60,720 bases of DNA from Gnetum montanum. Lineage: Eukaryota; Streptophyta; Gnetopsida; Gnetales; Gnetaceae. The stretch covers positions 508,666 to 569,385 of the forward strand of contig MNCI01011532.1 in the NCBI GenBank assembly GCA_015680685.1, in the 5' to 3' direction. The translations under genes and the position numbers were made by a program. Numbering within the stretch: the first letter of the stretch is position 1; each line of letters starts with the position of its first letter. Below are positions 10,205-21,451 of the stretch, in pieces. The notes below the pieces were generated by a model. It did no database searches. It saw nothing but the letters and a program-made list of their open reading frames with translations, and was not told where the DNA came from.

Positions 10205-10468
10205 CTCCACTACGATGTTAAACTAGCAATAGCACTGAGCAACATCTGCAATGACGTTAAAGTAGCGGCACCAAGCAGCATCTGCAACGACGTTAAACTA
10301 GCAGCATCGAGCACCGTCCACCACAACAATAAACTGGCAACAACAGCAAGCAACGTCTGCTACAACATTAAATTGGCATGTATGGTCTGTTGGAACCCTA
10401 AACCAACACAGCGGTCCGCTGGGACCTTAAACCAGCACACGGTCTACCAAGACCTTAAACTGGGTTCG
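10205..10468 (+). repeat. T1 hairpin-repeat cluster C
   Basis: About eight decayed units follow the integrase stop. The first five have CATC or CGTC stems pairing with GATG or GACG, then TTAAACTAGC-like tails. The last three have GGTCT or GGTCC stems pairing with AGACC or GGACC and TTAAACCAGC-like tails (near 10386-10460). The two stem types in one cluster match the mixture seen in T2 at the same place (35986-36476). Confidence 0.75.
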
Positions 10469-11514
10469 TGTCACATCCCCAGCATGCACCAACACCGAAT
10501 ACACATCGAATGAGCGGGAAAGATGCCGATGCATGGGTGGGTTGTCGCAACTCTAGAACGTAGTTCACAACACAATGGGAACGTGATCTGGAGCATATGC
10601 GGCACTACCACCCTTGGCATCATGCTGACCCTCCAAAGATGTCATAGGGCATTACACTAGCCCTCCAAACCTACCGTCGCCATAGCCCCTTTCCCTAATG
10701 GTAGCTCCTCAGCTAGTGCCTACAGCTGGAGTTCCGGCAGTATTGTGGGCGAACCACAATATTGTTATCCTTCGGCCCCCTGCCAACAACGTTTGACTAT
10801 GTGGTAGCTGACCCCATAGTTGAACTAGGAACACATACCCCTAGCAGGGATTCCAGTGCATTTACACCCATAGCAGCTTCTCCGAGGCTAGTTCCTCGAC
10901 GTTGATGCTGCTAAGGCTGCTACTGGCCTTCTTGGTTTGGACATTGTACACCAGCAACAATGTCCAACAGCTTCAACAACGCCAGCAGCCAACAAGACCT
11001 TTGCCCTCGAGGGCACAGCTTACGACAACAGCAAATGTTGTAGCACTGCAAAGTAAGTGCCTCAACTAGCTTGGCTACTGCATAGTGCAAACTCCCATGG
11101 CACGCGTAACACAGCTCGCCGCCTGGGAAACACCAATGCAGGTTCCATGACGCGCGTAACACAACTCGCCGCGTGGAACACATTTATAGGTAGGTCGAAA
11201 CCCTACACGGATGTAACGTAACTCATCTTGGAAAAGACACATGTCCTACAAGAGGTCGAAGGAGAGTTGAAGCAAAGGTGAAAACACGCACGACTCCCTC
11301 AAAGCACTCTGATGAGGGATTCAGCTAAACCTCACCCTTGCCCTTCTCCTGTGTCTCCTTCCTCCCTGCTTTGCCTCTTCACTCCAATGCAACACTCTCA
11401 AGTGCAGTCAAGCGACGTCCCAACACTCACTGAGCAACAATCGTAGCATTTTTCCTGCTGGGGTGTTTCATATTCTTTGTCAATGTCTATCGAGCCTGTT
11501 CTCTAGATGTCGAC
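10469..11514 (+). other. T1 non-coding region between cluster C and polypurine tract
   Basis: No convincing reading frame is present. The segment is rich in GCAGC and CAGCAA-like words. It includes a short direct repeat near 11090-11180, in which an ACTCGCCGC.TGG motif linked to CACGCGTAACACA occurs twice. I assign no function. Confidence 0.5.
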
Positions 11515-11539
11515 AAATAGGGGTGAATGAAACACCCCA
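11459..11539. repeat. 13-bp perfect inverted repeat around the T1 polypurine tract and LTR start
   Basis: TGGGGTGTTTCAT at 11459-11471 is the exact reverse complement of ATGAAACACCCCA at 11527-11539. The 55-nt loop contains the polypurine tract, and the right arm is the first bases of the 3' LTR. Confidence 0.8.
11515..11523 (+). promoter_or_regulatory. T1 polypurine tract
   Basis: AAATAGGGG lies four bases upstream of the LTR start TGAAACA. T2 has AAAGAGGGG followed by four bases and TGAAACA on its own strand. Plus-strand DNA synthesis primes at such tracts. Confidence 0.75.
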
Positions 11540-13178
11540 AAAAATGCGAGGTCATTCTTGCTTCACTAGGCATCGCAATTCGCGCACTGTTACGACAGTT
11601 CATCGGGAGGAGAACGCTCTAAGTTCAGGCCAGCCAGTTTGGCAAATTTTCTACTTTGGGCATGAACAGGCTCTATGAGTCACCCTGCCTATCCATCCAA
11701 GTAGTCCGCCCCACTGACAGCTTGCTCAGAAATGATGCGCGAAGTTGGCAGTAGCATTCTGAATGTACAAAATAGTTTGACAAGTTTTCTAAGTCACGAA
11801 GTCTGCTACACTACACTACGCCCCGCTATGTAGTGTAGCAAGCTTTAGAAAACATTTGCAAAGCAGAGTGCCACGCTACGCTATGCTACATAGCGTAGGG
11901 TAGCGTAGTAACAACCATACAGCCAGTTTCACGACCCAGCTTCAAGTCCTTCAAATGTTCCTTTCCATTAGGAAGCGGCGGACCATGTTTGCTGCTACGC
12001 TACGCTGAGCTACATGGTGCAGCAAGGCATAGCAATCCTGCAAAAGAGACAGAAGGCAGCTCAAAGGGTGAAACCGACAAGGTTGCAAGCTCCCCAATGC
12101 AGGAAGCAAGGTTTGCAAATTGGCCAAGTTTTCACGACTAAGTCCAGACGCTACGCTACATAGTATAGCAAGCATGTAGTATATGTGTGGTGAAACGCAG
12201 GACAATGTGCTACGCTACGCCGAGCATGCTACGCTATGACACACAGTAAAGCATGCGGGTGGTTGTGCAACATCAATGCACTTCACCTAATTTGATCGTT
12301 GGCACATGTCTCTAGATGCTGACGATGCAATTACGACGTGGCAGGCTCACAGTTGCGACATTGTAGACTCATAGTCACAACGGTCATGCATGTCCAACGG
12401 TCATACTGGCACATGCGACACTAGCAAGTCAACGAAAGTCTAGGGCACATGGCATCTAAATTGCGTCGTTCGCATGCCCTTGGTCCTATAAATATCCCAA
12501 CGAGCAACATTCAAAGGGCTGGAGCTCCGGCTTTTAATTTTTTTGGGCTTTTTAGCTTCTCCAGTAACTTTGGTTTCTGCTTTCTATAGCTTTTCTTTCT
12601 CCAATTTTGGTTCGTTTATTCTCAAGTTCTCCTCCTAGCACGTTGCAACATTGTAAGCTCTTTGTTTGACACTATAAAAAATTAGCATCGTAGCTGACAT
12701 TCTGTTTTATCCCCTTTTCTACCACCTTGGTAGAACCCCCACATTGTCAGCACCTAAGTCTGTGCCCAAGCACACAACCTGCCTGCTCTGCGCGCCCTGA
12801 TTACTCTCGAGATGTCTACACCCCATCACGCTGTGCAACCAATTGTATTCACCTTGACAGAGCAAACTTGTAGCTTCGGAGTGGTGCATTTTTCTAACTG
12901 CATTTTACTTTGTTTCCTGCTTACTATTGCATGTTGCATTGTTTCCTGTTTTATTTACTTCCAAGCATTATTTCGCATTCTCGTCCCCGTTTTCAAATTA
13001 TATGTTGCAAAAGGCTATATAGATGCCGATTAAGTCCTTGTCTAATTGACGAGACTGTTCAGGGTGCTCCATGTCTGCACACACACCCAACACGGCCCTC
13101 CTATGGATACGGAGTCAAGACTGTTGCACCCGCCAACCCATCGGCATTTTCCAGCCGTTGACGTTTTTGGTCGCTACA
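11528..13178 (+). repeat. T1 3' LTR
   Basis: The 1651-bp LTR begins TGAAACACC and ends CGCTACA, the same termini as in T2 (TGAAACA...TTACA) and T3 (TGAAACACC...ATACA). A TATA box (CTATAAATA) lies at 12486-12494. The U3 part is loaded with TACGC words and a stem-loop near 11872-11900. The last 160 bp align well with the end of the T2 LTR (GTCCTTGTCT...GAC...CAGGG). A1 gag continues directly after it. Confidence 0.85.
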
Positions 13179-14400
13179 ATGGTTACTCGCAAAAGGAACA
13201 ACTACGTCATCTCGTAGATAAGCTTATGTACGAAACGCGAAGAACCCTTGGGACTTATGCCCAAGGAAGGCTATCTAAGCTTAGATCCCATCAAATATAA
13301 AGATTGTTGGAGTAAGTTGCCAAGGAGGAAGGCAAGTTGAGGAAAAGAGAAAGTGCGCAGGAGTACAACAAAGATCCTTCCCTCTGAAAGGAGGAAATTA
13401 GATTTTGCAAAGATGAAGAAAAGTCACCACTTGAAGAGATGGTGAATAGAAAGACTTTGCCCATTCAAAAATTTGCATCAAAAGTATCGGCAAAGGTAGA
13501 TCAAATGTGGAACTCCCTAGATCACAAATTTCAAACTATCCTAAAAATAGTAAAAGAGTCTAGAGAACAAGGTAGTGATTGAGAGAGAAGGAAAAAGAAA
13601 GAAGCTAAACATGCACATAACAAGGGTAAGGGAAAAGTTGCTGTCATTGAAGAGGTTGTGGATTTGGACACAGACACTGATGGTGGATGTGAGATTTTCC
13701 AATATGACCATCCTAAGTGATGTTGCCCAGTGGTATCACATCTACAAAATTCTAGAGTGTATGCACTAAACCCACAATTAAATAGACAACAAACACCCAA
13801 AAGGTTACCTTATCCTCAAAGTAATCCAAGACAGTTCCACTAACTCTTAACATATTATCCAAATGGAACTCCACCACAATCGAATGAATAGTATCAATAA
13901 TGGAAACACCTGTGATCATGGGGAATGCGACCACCATGTCAATAGTATCCTTACCATCAACCTGACCCATATGGGCATTACGTTCAGCAGCTGATCTCTC
14001 CATGTAACTCTACTAGTCGCGGCATGCTTCAGCCTCACTACCAAACCCCTGAATATTATAGAATTTCTTCTCCTAGGAGTGATGTTCCACATACATACTA
14101 TCCTTCTCATCTGTCTAAACCTCTTCCACCTTCAACTCTATTACCACCTACTCCAACTATGCAGGGTTTGCTTCCTACCCAATTGCAGCAACGTAACACT
14201 ACAAGGGCTATCAATCCTTAACCTACTATTAGTTTGGACAATCGATCAAAGAAGAGACCTTTCTTTAGAACCAATAGTCCAACCAAGTCCTTACAACCAC
14301 AAGCAGCTAATTATCCAAACGCCCCATCATCATTTGAATCTTCGGAGCTTCCTTCGAACCAAAAACCGAACCCAACACATACTATCATGTTAACCCACAC
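13179..14400 (+). pseudogene. A1 gag, C-terminal part
   Basis: The segment aligns with A2 gag (about 30420-30860, - strand) through a charged stretch, the KTLPIQ motif, a D.MW.SLD..FQ segment and a lysine-rich tail (near 13430-13620). Several frames are involved. A proline-, serine- and threonine-rich region follows at about 14010-14360. Gag forms the particle that packages element RNA. T1 interrupts it at 13179, where A2 gag homology continues on the right side of the junction. Confidence 0.65.
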
Positions 14401-14930
14401 CATCACTAATTAGATTAAAGCTAGTCATCTTCCTAGGAAATTCTCTAATCCTGGAAGTCCTCTTATATATTTGTAAATCACTAGAAATGAGCCCTGCAAA
14501 GCTCTTTTGGATTCAGGTTCTAGTGTTAACTTAATCTCTCAAGAAATGTAAAGAGCCTAGAACCTGCCTCCACTAAAGAAGAGAACATTCATTTAGAGTT
14601 GGCTAACTAGTCCATCACTGTTCCATTGAGACTAGTGGAAGATATTGTCACTACTATTTGTGGATGGTTCCATCCAGCTAACTTCCTAGTGATTCAAGTT
14701 AACAATTGCAAGGGGGACTTCCCAATCATAATGGGAAGAGCATGGCTAAGTATGATTGATGCATGCCTAGGAGTACATGATCTTTCCCTAGAGATATCAA
14801 AAGAAAATGCATTTGGAAAGATCAAGAAGAAGAAAGTTCCATGCATCGCATACAGTGACATAGGGTGCAACTACATGCAAAAGTCTTGGTTTGTACAACG
14901 CTTAACATTGCCTACATGCAACTAGTGTGC
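14400..14930 (+). pseudogene. A1 aspartic protease
   Basis: The catalytic loop reads LLDSGSSVNL (near 14500-14535), a normal D-[ST]-G variant. The C-terminal motif is FPIIMGRAWLS, near 14720-14752. The open frame 14626-14923 covers the C-terminal half. The N-terminal half lies in another frame with stops at about 14550 and 14565. A2 carries the same protease with a destroyed catalytic loop. Confidence 0.8.
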
Positions 14931-15269
14931 ACAAGTATCTAACATACAAAGATGCTTGTATGCAGTAGCCACAAGACAGGAAGGCACCCAGAGGCTGACA
15001 AATGACCTAGAGAGTAATTCAACTTTATGCATGGAACCAACTGAGAGCTTAACTTGTGCCTATATCGATAGCATAGATGCATTAGAATAAGTCACCGCCA
15101 ACTTCCAAGTACTGACACCAAAAATATCAACTGGGGAAAGTTGGAAATCCCTAATAAGTTCAAACAAGAGCCCCTTGAATTACAATCATTGCCCACCAGT
15201 ATGGAGTATGCATTTTTCAAGACTAGAAAATCGATAATCATTAATGGTAAGCTCACTCCCAAGAAAAAG

Positions 15270-16705
15270 AAAAATTGTTGAAGATGATAAACAAATGGTC
15301 AAAAGCCTTTGCTTGGTCATATCCCAAATTAACCGGAATAGATCCTAAGATATGCCAACATAGAATTTACACTGACCACTCTATGAAGCCTTGACGACAA
15401 CTGCAAAGACAACTGAACCCAAAGCTTAAGCAAGTGGTTAAAGAAGAAATTGAACAACTTCTGAAGGTTGGACTCATCTACCCCATTGCTGACAGTGAAT
15501 GGGTTAGTCCATTAGTCATTGTGCCTAAAAAGGGAGGTAAATGGAGGATGTATATATACTTTAGGCTGTTAAACATGGCAACGTTTAAAGACCATTTTCT
15601 ATTGTCATTCGTTGACCAAGTCTTAGATACAATTGCAAGGCATTTCTATTATAGTTTTCTGGATGGTTACAATGGGTACAATCAAATTCAAATAGCACTA
15701 GAAGACCAAGCCAAGACTACATTCACAAGTCCTTGGGAGAAATTTGCATATAGGCAAATGCCATTTGGCTTGTGCAATGCCCTAGAAACATTTCAACATT
15801 TGGTTCTAAGTATATTTCAGTAGCAAATAGGGAATGGTGTGGAGGCTTTTATGGATGATTTCTCCACCTACGGAGTGGACTTCGAACAAGCATTAGACCA
15901 ATTAGAGAAAGTACTGAAATAATGTGTTGAAACCAACCTAAGGCTCAATTGGTAGAAAAGCCACTTAATGGTCCAAGAGGGCATTGTATTGGGGCATAAA
16001 ATTTCACAAACAGGGATAGAGGTAGATCCAAAAAAAATTACAGTCATTCAAGGAATCACTCGTCAACCTAAAACTGTAAAAGATGTCTGATCATTCCTTG
16101 GACATACTAGCTATTATGGATGCTTCATAGAGAACTTTTCAAAGATTTAATGAAAAAGGACGTATCCTTTGAATGGACCAAGAAATGTGAGTTAGCTTTC
16201 CAAACCTTGAAGTAGAAGCTCGTAGAAACACCCATTCTACAAGCTTCTGATTGGTTCAGACCATTCCATATAATGACTGACACATCCAACTTTACTTTAG
16301 GAGTTGTACTTACATAGTCAAATGACCAAAAATGTCCCTATTACATTCACTATGCAAGTCGAAGTATTTCTGGTGCACAACTCAACTACACCATAATAGA
16401 AAAAGAATTAATGGTCGTGGTATTTGCACTAGATAAATTTAGGCACTATGTATGCTCTAAGGTATTTGTACACACAAATCATCATGTAACTCAATTCCTT
16501 ATGAATAAACCAACGGTGAGCCCTCACGTCATACGATGGCCTATTATCTTGCAAGAGTTCAATATCACGATAATAGATTATAAAGACACCGAGAATGTTA
16601 TTTCCAATCATTTATCTTGGTTGCGATGGGACAACAAAGAGGATGAGTACCCAATTTCTGATCACTTCCTTGATGAACTCCTCTTTGTAGGTGTAATAAA
16701 CAATT
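15270..16705 (+). pseudogene. A1 reverse transcriptase and RNase H
   Basis: The RT core is open from 15434 to 15823 with SEWVSPLVIV, KKGGKWRM, a Y(S/T)FLDGYNGYNQI-type segment and MPFGLCNA. The active site FMDDF lies near 15850, just after a stop at 15821-15823. RNase H follows (about 16255-16690), with DTSNF, the ASRSISGAQ segment and FALDKFRHYV. Further stops and a deletion near 16140 inactivate it. It aligns with A2 RT (27741-28720) and A2 RNase H (25439-25800). Confidence 0.88.
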
Positions 16706-16734
16706 AATCACCCACATATATAAATTGGTATGGT

Positions 16735-17500
16735 AGCATTCTTACTTATCTTCTTACACAAGAAACACCACAAGGGCTAGACGTTAAAAAGAAACAATAG
16801 TTTCTCCACTGAGCCAAACGTTTCATGGAAATCAATGGACACCTTTATAAGGTGTGTTCTGATGGCTTGGTCCGATGGTGTGTGCCCAACATAGATCAAT
16901 TGCGAGTTCTCTAAGACGCTCATGAGGGCCCTTGTGGGGGTCATTATGCTAGGAGATGAACAACCATTAAGATCTTGCTTGCAGGATATTATTGGCCTAC
17001 ATTATTTCGAGATGCCCATCATTTTGTCCAATCTTGTGAATGCTACCAACGTGATGGGGGAATGACTGCTAGAATGGAGGATCTACAACAATGGATTCAA
17101 CCCTTAGAACCCTTCAACATATGGGGTATTGATTTTATGGGGCCCATTACACCGATGTCCAATGGAAAAGCATACATTGTTGTTACTATTAACTATTTTA
17201 CAAAATGGATATAAGCAGCCACTATTACCAACTATACATCATCTACCACTATACAATTTGTTCAACAACAAATCATAAACAGGTTTGGTGTGCCTCGTGC
17301 ACTTATTTTTGATAATGGTACATATTTTATAGGTGTGACTTTTCGAAAGTTGATGCAACACTTAGAAATTGAGCAAAAATTGACTACACCATATCACCCT
17401 CAAGCAAAGGTGAATTCGAAGCCACCAATAGGGAAATCACAAAAATCTTGACACGCACTGTTAGCAAATATAGGCGACGTTGTGGGAAGGACCTTATATC
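16735..17500 (+). pseudogene. A1 integrase
   Basis: The zinc-binding region shows HEGPCGGHY and, after LAGYYWP, C.CYQ (about 16920-17053). The DDE core has DFMGPI and DNGTYF (near 17128 and 17310). The third acidic residue is lost to a frameshift near 17405. Stops at about 16800, 16913 and 17212 add to the damage. The C-terminal tail at 17460-17710 has a counterpart in A3 (53040-53280). Confidence 0.82.
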
Positions 17501-17710
17501 ATTTATGAAACTTTTCCTTCAGGGCCATGATGATCTATAAACTTGGAAGCCCGAATAAGAAATTATTAGTCAACATCCAGCAAATCAAACTTTTCCATGA
17601 GCCTAAAATGGCCATTACTAACACTACCTCTGTTAATGAACAACCCTGCTCATTATTTCGAATATCCTCCTTCCAACTCAGTCGTGGGGGAGACAACCAT
17701 CAATGCTAAC

Positions 17711-19569
17711 TATTCTAAGCCTCATTTTCTTTTATCTTTTTTGTTTTACACATTTTTTATATTTACTTGTTTTTGTTTTACACCATCGTTAACATTTTTA
17801 CTATTTCTTTCTCTATTACATTTTGTTGATTTATTCTCACTCATCACATAATAAGTGCTCACAATGGTGGATTGTATTATAATGGTGTTGATTGCTAATG
17901 TTTAGTTTTTACCTTTGACTTTCAATGCTAATGCTAAGATATGGTTGCTTTTGATAAAACAGGCAATTCATCCATTCACCTCTATGGTCTCCCTTTGTTT
18001 TGGAAATGTACTATCCCTTTTTCTAATCAAACTTATTAATGAATTTGTGGCTTGGTATTCTTCAACTAAGGAAAGATTCAAATTGATTGAAAAGGATGTG
18101 ACTTCAAGGGAATTCGATGCATTTATGCTAGCTATTCTCGTGGGTACTTGGATGTTTTTCATAGGCTTTCCACCATTCTGCTATCAACTAATATGAGGAA
18201 GTTGAATGAATCAAATAAGTCTTTGCATGGTGTGGTTCTCACTCAAAAAGAAAAGAAAAAAAAACTAGTGGAAATTCAAAGCACACCCCTTAGACACAAT
18301 AAAGAAACATGGGCTACAAGCATTGGTTATGGCACTAGAAAGACATGTTACCCATGCTTAAAGGTTAAGGCCCTTTCTCACTTCTTGTTTCTTTATTCTT
18401 CTCTTTTTTGGATGGTGGTTGCTCTGTGGAAGCATTCTTGTTACTTTAGGAGGATGGGTTGGTCAAGTGTGTTGATGCAAGGTCACTGGATGTGATTAGT
18501 TTTAATTTGGATTTGGGTTGAATTTTATTAAGTCACCTTAACCACATAATACACAAGGGACTTTACACAACCTTGATTTTGGGATTACATTCCATTTTCT
18601 CTTCTCTTTTCATATTGCTTTCCATATTCCACCTCATTGCTGATTTTATGATTAGTATATATCTTGGTCAACACATTTTTATTCTTTGCTAAATTCTTGT
18701 GGGTGAATTCTTACCTATTGTTTCCCTTTATCATTCATAGAGCCTACGAATTCCTTGGTTTGTGGGTTTGTCAAGGCATAAAGGGCATGAGCCTACTTTG
18801 GGGAGGACCCACTAGCATTCCTTTTTGGTGCAATTGTTAAGTTATTTCCCTTAAACATTTCTTGCAATCAACTATTTCTCATTTCACCCCATTTATGACA
18901 TCCATTTTTCTCTGCCCTTCTATGCATTCTTATTGGCTTCACTGTTGTTATTTCTCTAATCTTCCTTGTTCTTTCATTTTCCATCCTATTGCTACCAAAG
19001 GTTCACTCTTAGTCATGGGGAGCCTGTTGCAAATTTTTCCATTTCATTACTTATCTCACCCCTACACCTTGGGTAGTTATCAATTACAAACCTCTAACCC
19101 AGTATTTGCCATACCCATAACCTAGCCAATGTGCTTCATATCGAGGCAATGTATCAATTACATTATATTTTATCTATCCTTGCTAATTTGTGATTGTGTT
19201 GTGTGTGTAGATGGTGATCACATGAACAATGAACCGGGATATGAGGGAGCACTTAGGATGGACTGAAGTAAAAGCATTTATGCAAGGAACAAGCTTGGTC
19301 ATGTGGCCATGGATGAACAATGGTGTGCACAATTTTGACATTGATAGCAACATGCCTCATTTTCTATGTCAAATGATTGTCATCTATGTATAGTGTTCAC
19401 CACAATGGTTATGAGTACCAATGCTGTAATACATTTGTCAATCCGTTCACCGAGCACTTTAAGTCTGCCATGCCATGTCACCATCAATTTTCGTTCAATC
19501 AATAATCCCATTACTTCCCAATATTTTGTAAGGAACTTGACGATGAGTTTTCATTCAGTTGTGGGGGTA
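17711..19569 (+). other. A1 post-pol region (env-like position), no clear protein
   Basis: About 1.9 kb lies between integrase and the 3' LTR, where Athila elements carry an env-like gene or non-coding DNA. Short open frames exist at 17915-18196 and 18148-18495, but no fusion, signal-peptide or membrane pattern persuades me. The region aligns with A3 53285-55300 over many blocks, for example near 18200-18480 against 53815-54100 and 19130-19230 against 55215-55290. It is therefore a genuine part of the element. Confidence 0.55.
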
Positions 19570-20403
19570 TGATAAGTCCTAATATCAAACCCTCAATATT
19601 GGATATGCAATATCGGAGATGCTGAAGTGATATTGGACATGTGATGTCAGAACCTATCTCATTGCCTATAAATAAGAGACAGGGGAACTTGGTTTTGGTA
19701 TTAGTTTTTAGTCCCTTAACCGAACTTTTGTAGTTTTTCCTTTCTAGAGTTAGAATTATTTCTGAATCCCCACAATAGGAGTCATAAAGTGAATAGATCT
19801 TTATTCAAGTATTGTATACCTGAGCACACCTCGTGTCTGGAAATAAAGAAAAACTTTGTGATAAACCTTGCAACATTTAGAATAGCTTGGTTATTGCATT
19901 TAATGTCATTTACTATTATTTAATGCTCTCATTAGTTAATCAATGTTATTTCAATTGAATTGTTAATTATCAACAAATTAGTACACTTAGCATGACCACT
20001 TTGAGCATACGTGGAACACTTGGTAACCTAGTAACGACTAGCATTTGGTAATCCCAGTAGTGTTACACTAGTTCAAGATGTGTCCAGAAAGGGGGAACAA
20101 ATGCTGGTGTTAGGACTACTTAGAGAATAGTTAATTAGTTAAATCAAATTAGTTATTAAATTATCTCATTTCTCTATTTTAAGCACCAAGAACATAAAAC
20201 ATAAAAAACCATAAAAATCACATGCCTCAAGTTTACTTAATCATACAAGTGTGCCTTACAAGTAAGCTTGGGAAGACAACGATTGCATAGCCCATCCTTG
20301 TTCTATGTAGACGCATAAGCACTTAATCCTTAAAGTTTAACTGAATCATGCGTGAATGCTCATATTCATATGGTTAGGTGTAGGGGTATCTCACCGCTCA
20401 TCA
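19570..20403 (+). repeat. A1 3' LTR
   Basis: The 834-bp LTR starts TGATAAGTCC after a G-rich polypurine tract (GTGGGGGTA, 19561-19569) and ends in CTCATCA. A2 and A3 LTRs end in CTCATCA and TTATCA, directly before their primer sites. A TATA box (CTATAAATA) is at 19666-19674. The upstream U3 has short ATATTGGA-type repeats. Confidence 0.8.
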
Positions 20404-21451
20404 ATCACAACTCACATCAACCTTGCAATTCACTCAAACATTTGGTTGTGAATAGGCTAGAACACCCTACAACTATGTATAGATCATGCTAGGCAATAAA
20501 TCAAAATACAAGACTAAACCATGACTATCTCATGACCCTACTATGATTGCTCACCTTTTGCATCCTTAGTTGCAGCTTCACCATAACTATTCCATGATCC
20601 TACCATGACTACTTACCATTTGCATCCTTAGTTGCAACTTCACCATGACTTTGATTTGGCCCAAAATCCTACTAGGATCAGATTGTGATTGGGCCACAAC
20701 TTGTATACAACTCACACTTAATACTTTAAATTAGATCAACAATTATAATATTCAAAAGCCAAAATGAGATCTCCATTGGATCAAGAGGCTTTCGCCTACC
20801 TTCCATTGGATCTCCACTGTAATAGTTGAAATGAGATCTGCATTGGATCGAGAGGCTTTCGACTACATTCATTTCAAGGTTTTTGCAATGCATAAACAAA
20901 GGAAAGGGGTTTTTTTTTGTTTTGAGAGCATGAAAAGTTGAACTGGTATCAAGCTGAGATCTTTTTCATGGTTATAACTAGGTTTTTTGACCTTTGCTAT
21001 TGTGGGCTTACTCGTCTACGGTTGAATTGCTGCTCCAATTTTTTGACCATTGTAGTTGTGGGAATGCTCATCTAGAGGGCAGGATTGATTGTGGCTTGTC
21101 AATATCATGGTTGCCAAAATCTTCAATGGAAGGCTATTGGCTTGTTGGTATCATGGTTGTGGTGATGATTGGCTCTTTTGCAGCTACACCCATCATTCTG
21201 AGTAGCACAACAGTATCATGCATTATGTTATTAAGAAATGGGGCCATGTTTGAGCATTGATTTATGGGACCTTCTTCCATTGATGGCTAAGATTGGCATG
21301 ATTTTTGAATGAGTGGTGTAGTGCTTGTGTGTGACTCTTTCCATTTGGTGAATAGGCTTCCTGGTAAGTCTATTCCTTTTTTGATTTTTTTCTTAATACA
21401 CTCTTTGCTATGATTCCCTGAAGCATTTGGGCTAGGGCCCAATAGGTTTGC
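20404..21451. other. Non-coding region with imperfect local duplications
   Basis: No gene is visible. About 64 bp near 20518-20581 is repeated at 20582-20645, sharing TTTGCATCCTTAGTTGCA. A unit with GAGATCT.CATTGGATC and GAGGCTTTCG occurs near 20764 and 20832. Words with TTTTTTGACC and TTGTGGG recur near 20975 and 21035. The segment separates the A1 LTR from LINE L1a. Confidence 0.6.

Larger units (their letters stand above)
400..13178 (+). mobile_element. T1: 5'-truncated Tat-lineage Ty3/gypsy retrotransposon
   Basis: The order on the + strand is end of protease, hairpin-repeat cluster, antisense gene (- strand), second hairpin cluster, reverse transcriptase, RNase H, second (archaeal-type) RNase H, integrase, third hairpin cluster, polypurine tract and 3' LTR. 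The dual RNase H is the hallmark of plant Tat-lineage elements. The left end is lost: homology to T2 and T3 starts inside protease near base 400, so gag, primer site and 5' LTR are absent. The right end is the LTR terminus CTACA at 13178, and A1 gag sequence resumes at once, so T1 sits inside A1. Many stops and frameshifts mark it as old. Confidence 0.9.
13179..20403 (+). mobile_element. A1: Athila-like Ty3/gypsy retrotransposon, interrupted at its 5' side by T1
   Basis: The + strand order is gag (from mid-gene), protease, RT, RNase H, integrase, a long post-pol region and a 3' LTR. The RT has FMDDF and SEWVSP motifs typical of Athila-type elements. It is related to A2 and A3 in this window through gag, pol and LTR. 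Its 5' LTR and gag start are not present and would lie to the left of T1, outside the window. Confidence 0.85.
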
